Positions 58,884-64,000 of a DNA stretch of 64,000 nt are shown here, one piece after another. How positions within the stretch are numbered: position 1 is the first letter of the stretch; the number at the start of each line of letters is the position of its first letter. Position numbers and translations under genes: made by a program. This stretch comes from Oscillospiraceae bacterium (GTDB lineage Bacteria; Bacillota_A; Clostridia; Oscillospirales; Oscillospiraceae): positions 20,740 to 84,739 of the forward strand of contig JAFWOX010000091.1 in assembly GCA_017545325.1 (NCBI GenBank), in the 5' to 3' direction. The notes under the pieces are model-generated. The model made no database searches, was not told the DNA's origin, and saw only the letters and a list, made by a program, of their open reading frames with translations.

Positions 58884-60050
58884 ATGGCAAGCTTTGATCG
58901 GGTGCTCCTGTTCCTGCTGGACAGCGTGGGGGTGGGCTGGCTTCCGGATGCGGAGGCCTACGGCGACGCCGGCGCCGCCACGGTGCAGCACACCCTGGAA
59001 TACGATCCGACGCTGACCCTCCCCAATCTGGAGCGGCTGGGTCTCTTCGCCCTCCCCGGGCTGGAAGGCTTTTCCACCGGGATCCGCCCCGTGGGGCGGT
59101 ACGGAAAATGCCGGGAGGTCTCCAAGGGGAAGGACTCCATCGTGGGCCACTGGGAGCTCATGGGCTGGCCCACCGCCCGGGCCTTCGACACCTTTCCCAA
59201 CGGCTTCCCGGAGGAGCTGATTGCGGCCTTCTCCAGGGCCATCGGACGGGAGGTCCTGTGCAACGAGCAGGCCTCCGGTACGGAGCTGCTGGACCGGCTG
59301 GGGGCGGAGCATCTGCGGACGGGGCTGCCCATGGTGTACACCTCCGCGGACAGCGTTTTCCAGATCGCTGCCCATGAGTCCATCGTTCCCCCGGAGCTGC
59401 TGTATGACTGGTGCCGGGCGGCAAAGCGGGTATCCGAGGAGCTGGGCTACCAGATCGGCCGGGTCATCGCCCGCCCCTTCACGGGGGAGCCGGGAAGCTT
59501 CGTGCGCACCGCCAACCGCCATGATTTCGCCGCCCTTCCGGGCTTTACGGACCTGGACCGGCTGACGGAGGCGGGAATCCCAATCCATTCCATCGGCAAG
59601 CCCGCGGATATCTTCCCGGAGGCGCGCTTCACCAGCGCCCGGCGCACCGGGCGGAACGCCGAGGGGATCGCCGCCGCCCGGGAAGCCCTGGAGGAGGGGA
59701 AACGGGGACTCCTCTTCGTGAACCTCCTGGATTACGACCAGGTCTGGGGCCACCGGCGGGACGCTGCGGGCTACGGCAGGGGGCTGAAGGAATTCGACCA
59801 GGCCCTTCCCGGGATCCTGGACCGGCTGGGGGACCGGGACCTGCTCATCGTCACCGCGGACCACGGCTGTGACCCCACCTTCCGGGGCACGGACCACACC
59901 CGGGAATACATCCCCTTCCTGATGCTGGGCCGGAGGATCGTCCCCGGGAGCATGGGCGTCCGGGATACCTTCGGGGATGTGGGGGCCACGGTGCTGGAGG
60001 CCCTGGGGGCGGAGGCGCCGCAGGGGCGGAAAAGCGCCCTGGCGGAATGA
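58884..60050 (+). CDS. deoB: Phosphopentomutase
   Basis: 388 residues, alkaline-phosphatase superfamily; interconverts ribose/deoxyribose 1- and 5-phosphate in nucleoside salvage. Metal and phosphorylation sites: LLDSVGVGWLPDA at the start, KDSIVGHWELMG, YTSADSVFQIAAHE (catalytic Thr), FVNLLDYDQVWGHRRD and TADHGCDPTFRGTDHTRE at the end. Starts 17 bp after the CmpB-like gene and is likely in its operon. Usual salvage partners such as a nucleoside phosphorylase are not in the window. Confidence 0.96.
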   Translation: MASFDRVLLFLLDSVGVGWLPDAEAYGDAGAATVQHTLEYDPTLTLPNLERLGLFALPGLEGFSTGIRPVGRYGKCREVSKGKDSIVGHWELMGWPTARAFDTFPNGFPEELIAAFSRAIGREVLCNEQASGTELLDRLGAEHLRTGLPMVYTSADSVFQIAAHESIVPPELLYDWCRAAKRVSEELGYQIGRVIARPFTGEPGSFVRTANRHDFAALPGFTDLDRLTEAGIPIHSIGKPADIFPEARFTSARRTGRNAEGIAAAREALEEGKRGLLFVNLLDYDQVWGHRRDAAGYGRGLKEFDQALPGILDRLGDRDLLIVTADHGCDPTFRGTDHTREYIPFLMLGRRIVPGSMGVRDTFGDVGATVLEALGAEAPQGRKSALAE

Positions 60051-60071
60051 GCGGTTCGTGATCAGTAAAGG

Positions 60072-60112
60072 GAAAAAGAATACGCGGTGCGGGATATTCC
60101 GCATCGCGTATT
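60072..60112 (-). terminator. Terminator between deoB and the M48 protease gene
   Basis: A 14-bp stem AATACGCGGTGCGG / CCGCATCGCGTATT (one wobble); the minus strand runs into CTTTTTC. Confidence 0.8.
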
Positions 60113-60127
60113 GAATATTCTCTGCCG

Positions 60128-61336
60128 CTATTTTTGTATCGCGTCTATCCGCCGGCTCAGGGTGGGGTGGGAATAGCTCAGCTTCACCAGAAGGGGATCC
60201 GGGGCGAGGTCTGCGAAGTTGGCCCGGGCCAGAGTCTTCAGGGCGGAGACCAGGGCGTCCCCATACCCCTCCTCCACCGCCTGGGCGTCCGCCCGGTATT
60301 CCGCCCGGCGGGAGAAATGGTTCACCAGGAGGCTGAACAGAGGGGAGACCAGGGCGAATTCGGCCGCCATGATGAGCAGGAGGGCAAAGCCGTAGTTCAC
60401 CCCGGCAAAGCCGAAATCCGGGAAGAGGGCCTCCGTCCGCAGGGTGAGCCAGGCCAGCACCGCCAGCACGGCGATCTGCAGAAAGCTCAGGATCTGGTTT
60501 TTCAGGGTGTCCTTATGCAGCCCGTGGCCCAGCTCATGGGCGAATACGGCGCAGATCTCCTCCGGGGTCATGGCCTGCACCAGGGTATCGTACAGGACGA
60601 TGGTCTTCATCCGGCCGAAGCCGGTGAAATAGGCGTTGGTCTTGGCGGTGCGGCGGGAGGCGTCCATCACCTGGATGGCCCGGACCCGGTAGCCGTGCTT
60701 TTCCAGCAGCCCCGTGAGCTTCTCCTTCAGCTCCCCCTCCTCCAGGGGGGTGAACCGATTGAAGACGCGGCTCAGGAGGGGATAGAGGAAGGAGATGCCC
60801 AGGATCATCAACATCATCGCCCCGGCGAAGACCAGGATGAGCCAGTCCCCCAGGGACTGATGGACGCCCATGAGCAGGGCGCCGATCCCCGTCATCACCA
60901 CCAGGGAGATGAGGAAGCTCTTGGCCTGATCCGCCCAGAAGGTCTTTTGGGAGGAGCGGTTGAAGCCGTATTTCTCCTCGATCACCATGGTCCGGCAGTA
61001 CTCCGCCGGGAGCTGGAGCAGGGAGGCCAGGGCGGAGAGGAGCAGCACAGAAAACAGCTGCAGGAACAGGTCCTCCGGGAAGAGCCGGGCAAAGGCGGCG
61101 TAGGCGTTGAACAGGATCAGCAGGAAATCCGGGATGAAGCCCAGGGTATGGGAGATCAGGCTCAGGCGGCAGGTCTCCCGGTGGTACTCCCGCCATCTGG
61201 CATAGGTCTCCGGATCGTATACGTCCCTGACGTTCTCCGGAATGGGGTTCCGGCCGGAGCGGGACTCCATGAGCCGCAGCAGGAGCCCATACAGGTATAC
61301 CAGGGCCAGAATGATCAGGGCGATGGTCTTGTACAT
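60128..61336 (-). CDS. M48 family (Ste24-like) membrane metalloprotease
   Basis: 402 residues, about six membrane helices. Zinc-protease motif AHELGHGLH (near residue 266) with the third ligand in SRRAEYRADAQA. The N-terminal half with EEKYGFNRSSQKTFWADQ and the motif FTGFGRMKTIVLYDTL after NAY match the CAAX-protease/Ste24 group. Bacterial members take part in membrane-protein quality control; natural substrates here are unknown. GGAGG precedes ATG 61336 and lies in the end of the upstream esterase gene (five-base gap). Confidence 0.92.
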   Translation of the reverse strand: MYKTIALIILALVYLYGLLLRLMESRSGRNPIPENVRDVYDPETYARWREYHRETCRLSLISHTLGFIPDFLLILFNAYAAFARLFPEDLFLQLFSVLLLSALASLLQLPAEYCRTMVIEEKYGFNRSSQKTFWADQAKSFLISLVVMTGIGALLMGVHQSLGDWLILVFAGAMMLMILGISFLYPLLSRVFNRFTPLEEGELKEKLTGLLEKHGYRVRAIQVMDASRRTAKTNAYFTGFGRMKTIVLYDTLVQAMTPEEICAVFAHELGHGLHKDTLKNQILSFLQIAVLAVLAWLTLRTEALFPDFGFAGVNYGFALLLIMAAEFALVSPLFSLLVNHFSRRAEYRADAQAVEEGYGDALVSALKTLARANFADLAPDPLLVKLSYSHPTLSRRIDAIQK

Positions 61337-61341
61337 GGCGT

Positions 61342-62394
61342 TCAGGCCTCCAGCACCTGCTCCGTGAGCCAGCTCATGATCCCGTGCTCATCATGATAGG
61401 TGGGCACCCAGGACATGTGGTTCTGGGAGAACAGCTCCGGGTAGGAGAGGTCCGGGTCCACTGCGATGCCGTATTTCTGCAGCTCCTCCGGGCTGTACAG
61501 GGTCAGATGTGCGTCCTTATTTCCTGCGTCCTTGAGGGCCAGGATCCCGTCCACGATGTACTTATGCCGGTAGATGGTGTGATCCACATAGCTGGTGGCG
61601 ATCCACAGCTTCGCGTGAATGAGGCCCTTCAGGATGCCGAAGGTCTCCGGGGTCATGGTGGGGCAGACGGGCACCGCCGCGGCGAAGAGCCCCGCGCCCA
61701 CGCTCATGGCCCGGAGGGTGCCGGCGCCGCCCATGGACATGCCGGTGACGTAGATCCGCCGGGGATCCACCCGGCCGTCCGCGATCATGCCCCGGATCAG
61801 GTCGCACACCTCCCCCAGGTACCGGCGGGACCAGCCGAAGTCCCCATCCTGGTCGCTGTGGGCGAAGTCGATCTTCCCGATGCGCCCAACCATCATGGAG
61901 AAATCCGGCTCCCGGGCCTGGGGGGCGAGGATATAGAAATCGGAGTACCTTTTGGCAAAATGGTTGCAGCTGTAGTCCGCCGCGATATGGGTGATGTTGT
62001 CCGTTCCCCCGTTTCCGCCTCCGTGGAGGAAGAGGATCATGGGCCGGGGCGTCGAGGCCTTGGGGGAATACAGGCGGTAGAGCACGTCCCCCGCCTTCCC
62101 GGGGGCGAAATGCTCCAGCCCCTCGCAGCGCTCCTCGTCCATCTCCTTCCGGGTATAGGCATCCGTCCCGATGTACAGGGTCCAATTGGAGCGGTAGTCG
62201 AATTCCTCCGGTGTGATCTTCAGGGTTTCTCCCCGCTTTTCCACCCTGGCGATGGGTACCTCGATGGGCTCCCGTCCCCGGGGGGAAAGGGTGAGGCGCA
62301 CGTCCTTTTTGGGAACGGCGGCATGGGGGATGGAAAAGCCCCTGCCGGTCCAGCCCCGGTCCGGCACATAGGAATAGGCGATCTTCCTGGCCAT
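61342..62394 (-). CDS. Alpha/beta hydrolase (esterase)
   Basis: 350 residues. An N-terminal beta-rich domain of about 100 residues (DVRLTLSPRGREPIEVP onward) precedes the hydrolase domain starting ILFLHGGGNGG; the nucleophile elbow reads TGMSMGGAGT (Ser near residue 219) and the oxyanion loop is HGGG. A His near the end (YHDEHGIMSW) could complete the triad. No signal peptide, so cytosolic. It resembles esterases or feruloyl-type hydrolases of polysaccharide users but the substrate is not assigned. AAGGAGG precedes the ATG; operon with the M48 protease. Confidence 0.82.
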   Translation of the reverse strand: MARKIAYSYVPDRGWTGRGFSIPHAAVPKKDVRLTLSPRGREPIEVPIARVEKRGETLKITPEEFDYRSNWTLYIGTDAYTRKEMDEERCEGLEHFAPGKAGDVLYRLYSPKASTPRPMILFLHGGGNGGTDNITHIAADYSCNHFAKRYSDFYILAPQAREPDFSMMVGRIGKIDFAHSDQDGDFGWSRRYLGEVCDLIRGMIADGRVDPRRIYVTGMSMGGAGTLRAMSVGAGLFAAAVPVCPTMTPETFGILKGLIHAKLWIATSYVDHTIYRHKYIVDGILALKDAGNKDAHLTLYSPEELQKYGIAVDPDLSYPELFSQNHMSWVPTYHDEHGIMSWLTEQVLEA

Positions 62395-62427
62395 GGATGC
62401 ATCCTCCTTGTTGGTTATCCTGACGAG

Positions 62428-62455
62428 ATTGTACCATATCCCCGGCGCTTGTCAA
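62428..62455 (-). promoter_or_regulatory. Promoter of the esterase-M48 operon
   Basis: TTGACA, 16 bp, TACAAT with an extended TGG, on the minus strand. Confidence 0.75.
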
Positions 62456-62477
62456 TCCGCCCGCGGGCGGATATAAT
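62449..62477 (+). promoter_or_regulatory. Promoter of the patatin-like gene, with central palindrome
   Basis: TTGTCA, 17 bp, TATAAT. Its -35 shares bases with the divergent promoter, and the perfect 14-bp palindrome CCGCCCGCGGGCGG (62457-62470) fills the spacer. Confidence 0.7.
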
Positions 62478-62499
62478 ACGGGGGAAAAGAGGCGGTATC

Positions 62500-63348
62500 A
62501 TGAAAACGGGATTCATCCTGGAGGGCGGCGCCATGTGGGGCCTGTTCACCTGCGGCGTCATCGACGTATTCCTGGAGGCGGGGGTGACCTTCGACGGGGC
62601 GGCGGGCATTTCCGCCGGGGCCACCTTCGGCATCAACTATAAGTCCCGCCAGGCGGGCCGGGCCCTGCGCTACAATCTGCGGTACAGCCGGGATCCCCGG
62701 TACTGCAGTCTCCGGTCCCTGCTGCGCACCGGGGACCTGTACGGGGCGGACTTCTGCTACCGGGAGCTGCCGGAGGTGCTGGATCCCTTCGACCATGCGG
62801 CCTTCGAGGAGAACCCCATGGAATTCTGGGTGGGGGCCACGGACGTGCGCACCGGGAAGCTCCTGTACCACCGGTGCACCGACGGATACGAGGAGGATAC
62901 CCGGTGGATCCGGGGCTCCGCCTCCATGCCCCTGGTCTCCCGCCCGGTGGAGGCGGGGGATAAGCTCCTGCTGGATGGGGGGATCGTGGAGCCCCTGCCC
63001 CTGCATTTTATGGAGAAGCAGGGCTATGACCGGAACGTGCTGGTCCTCACCCGGGCGAAGGGGTATCGGAAGAAGCCCAGCCCCTTCCTCCTGCCCATGC
63101 GCCTGGCCCTGGGGGAGTACCCCAGGGTGGCGGAGGCCCTGGAGCTGCGTCCCTGGCGGTATAACGCCGTTATGGAGGAGATCGACCGGCGGGAGGAGGC
63201 CGGGGAGCTGCTGGTGATCCGGCCCCGGTCGGATCCGGGCATCGTCCGGACGGAGAAGAACCCCCGGGAGCTGGAGCGGGTCTACCGCATGGGGCGGACG
63301 GAAGCCCTGGCCCGGCTGGAGTCGGTAAAAGCCTGGATTTCCGCTTGA
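62500..63348 (+). CDS. Patatin-like phospholipase
   Basis: 282 residues, cytosolic. Oxyanion loop in LEGGAMWGLFTCGVID, nucleophile Ser in GISAGATFG (near residue 38), Asp of the Ser-Asp dyad in LLLDGGIVEPLPL (near residue 160). Such proteins hydrolyse phospholipids or other acyl esters and are of the same size as YlbK/RssA-type bacterial patatins. AGAGGCGG precedes ATG 62500. Divergent from the esterase-M48 operon with overlapping promoters; a shared regulator is possible. Confidence 0.88.
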   Translation: MKTGFILEGGAMWGLFTCGVIDVFLEAGVTFDGAAGISAGATFGINYKSRQAGRALRYNLRYSRDPRYCSLRSLLRTGDLYGADFCYRELPEVLDPFDHAAFEENPMEFWVGATDVRTGKLLYHRCTDGYEEDTRWIRGSASMPLVSRPVEAGDKLLLDGGIVEPLPLHFMEKQGYDRNVLVLTRAKGYRKKPSPFLLPMRLALGEYPRVAEALELRPWRYNAVMEEIDRREEAGELLVIRPRSDPGIVRTEKNPRELERVYRMGRTEALARLESVKAWISA

Positions 63349-63405
63349 TGTTTTCTGAGGTTCACAAAGTATCTGAGATTCGTTCACAAACTGTTTACAA
63401 AGAAA

Positions 63406-63447
63406 TTAGCACTCACCTATTGACAGTGCTAAAAGCGGTGCTATAAT
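63406..63447 (+). promoter_or_regulatory. CIRCE operator and sigma-A promoter of the Hsp20 gene
   Basis: Left arm TTAGCACTC (63406-63414), nine bases, right arm CAGTGCTAA (63424-63432, one mismatch to GAGTGCTAA): the HrcA target. The overlapping promoter is TTGACA (63420-63425), 16 bp, TATAAT (63442-63447). Confidence 0.9.
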
Positions 63448-63530
63448 GAAGGCGAACAAAGGAACAGAGATCGAATAAATGACCTCCTTCCCCTTGCTCA
63501 GGTAACAAAATAAGTGAGGAGGAATGACTT

Positions 63531-63977
63531 ATGTTGCCGAGTATTTTTGGAGAGAGTTTGTTTGATGACTGGATGGATTTCCCGTTCAGAGGCTTTGGGA
63601 CCGATGTGGAAAAGAAGCTGTACGGCAAGAATGCGGCCCGGGTCATGAAGACCGACCTGAAGGAGCATGAGGACGGTTATGAGCTGTCCGTGGATCTGCC
63701 GGGCTTCAAGAAGGACCAGATCCAGCTGCAGCTTTCCAACGGCTACCTTACCGTCAGCGCCGCCAAGGGCGTCGAAGAGGAAGAAAAGGATAAGAAAGGC
63801 CGTCTGGTGCATCAGGAACGGTTTTCCGGCAGTATGAGCCGGAGCTACTATGTGGGCGAGAATCTGGAGGAAGAGGATGTCAAGGCCAAATTCGAAAACG
63901 GCGTCCTTACCCTGAGCTTCCCCAAGGCGGAGCAGAAGAAGCTGCCGGAGCGGAAGACGATCCAGATCGAAGGCTGA
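63531..63977 (+). CDS. Hsp20/alpha-crystallin small heat-shock protein
   Basis: 148 residues; ATP-independent holdase that keeps unfolding proteins soluble. N-terminal arm LPSIFGESLFDDWMDFPF, the alpha-crystallin domain about 43-140 with ELSVDLPGFKKDQIQLQL and AKFENGVLTLSFPK (the conserved G-V-L motif) and the oligomerising IQI (I-x-I) end. GAGGAGG lies ahead of ATG 63531. The CIRCE element upstream means it is released from HrcA repression on heat shock. Confidence 0.95.
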   Translation: MLPSIFGESLFDDWMDFPFRGFGTDVEKKLYGKNAARVMKTDLKEHEDGYELSVDLPGFKKDQIQLQLSNGYLTVSAAKGVEEEEKDKKGRLVHQERFSGSMSRSYYVGENLEEEDVKAKFENGVLTLSFPKAEQKKLPERKTIQIEG

Positions 63978-64000
63978 ACCGAATAAACTCCCGGGGGCGG

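Overview
The window reads as chromosomal core sequence of a GC-rich, endospore-forming member of the Clostridia. Support: SpoIIID at 13.7 kb, a CotF-type coat protein at the left edge, a pyrophosphate-type phosphofructokinase, a propionate-type CoA transferase, sigma-A promoters in front of most operons, strong GGAGG ribosome binding sites and a CIRCE heat-shock operator. A gut Oscillospirales-like host is an inference from base composition and gene repertoire, not something the sequence proves. No rRNA, tRNA, CRISPR array, prophage or transposase gene was recognised.

Left part (0-13 kb): a coat-protein fragment, a MATE exporter divergent from a class A penicillin-binding protein, the serC-serA operon, a small membrane protein, an HPr-like protein coupled to the tRNA methylthiotransferase mtaB, a cysteine desulfurase, then hom and lysC. 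lysC has a strong internal ribosome binding site for a separate regulatory subunit. Region 13-22 kb: a membrane protein, spoIIID, an ECF sigma factor with an RsgI-like anti-sigma factor ending in an acidic His/Cys repeat tail, a secreted two-domain protein, a DUF1292 protein, a structured non-coding RNA resembling 6S RNA, a PpiC-type foldase, and a BlaI/BlaR1-type pair with twin operators.

Region 22-37 kb: a fumarate-reductase-like flavoprotein, a degraded PIN-domain remnant, a heterodimeric ABC exporter with one frameshifted half, a frameshifted HD-domain protein, a CoA transferase, the rpsF-ssb-rpsR operon with an S6:S18-type leader, a PadR cassette, and the divergent glycolytic genes fba and pfp. 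Region 37-48.5 kb, mostly minus strand: a double GNAT protein, and a housekeeping operon running radical SAM protein, uvrC, rsmD, coaD, coiled-coil protein, secDF. Then come a DUF559 gene embedded in duplicated GC-rich repeats and the queH-proB-proA-GNAT operon. The radical-SAM and queH operons both appear to be transcribed as leaderless mRNAs.

Right part (48.6-64 kb): mfd, a PrsA-like protein, mnmG and mnmA as an overlapping operon; an AT-rich lipoprotein gene; a fused remnant of a sigma/anti-sigma pair; a CvpA-like protein, a CmpB-like membrane protein and deoB; a M48 protease with an esterase, divergent from a patatin-like phospholipase; and an Hsp20 gene under a CIRCE element.

Tightly overlapping stop/start codons in many operons indicate translational coupling. 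Two single-base frameshifts within 2.4 kb (25.68 and 28.02 kb) are either real decay or assembly errors and should be checked first. No clearly new multi-gene defence or mobile system was found. The least explained items are the acidic-repeat RsgI sensor, the structured RNA, the leaderless operons and the duplicated repeats around the DUF559 gene.
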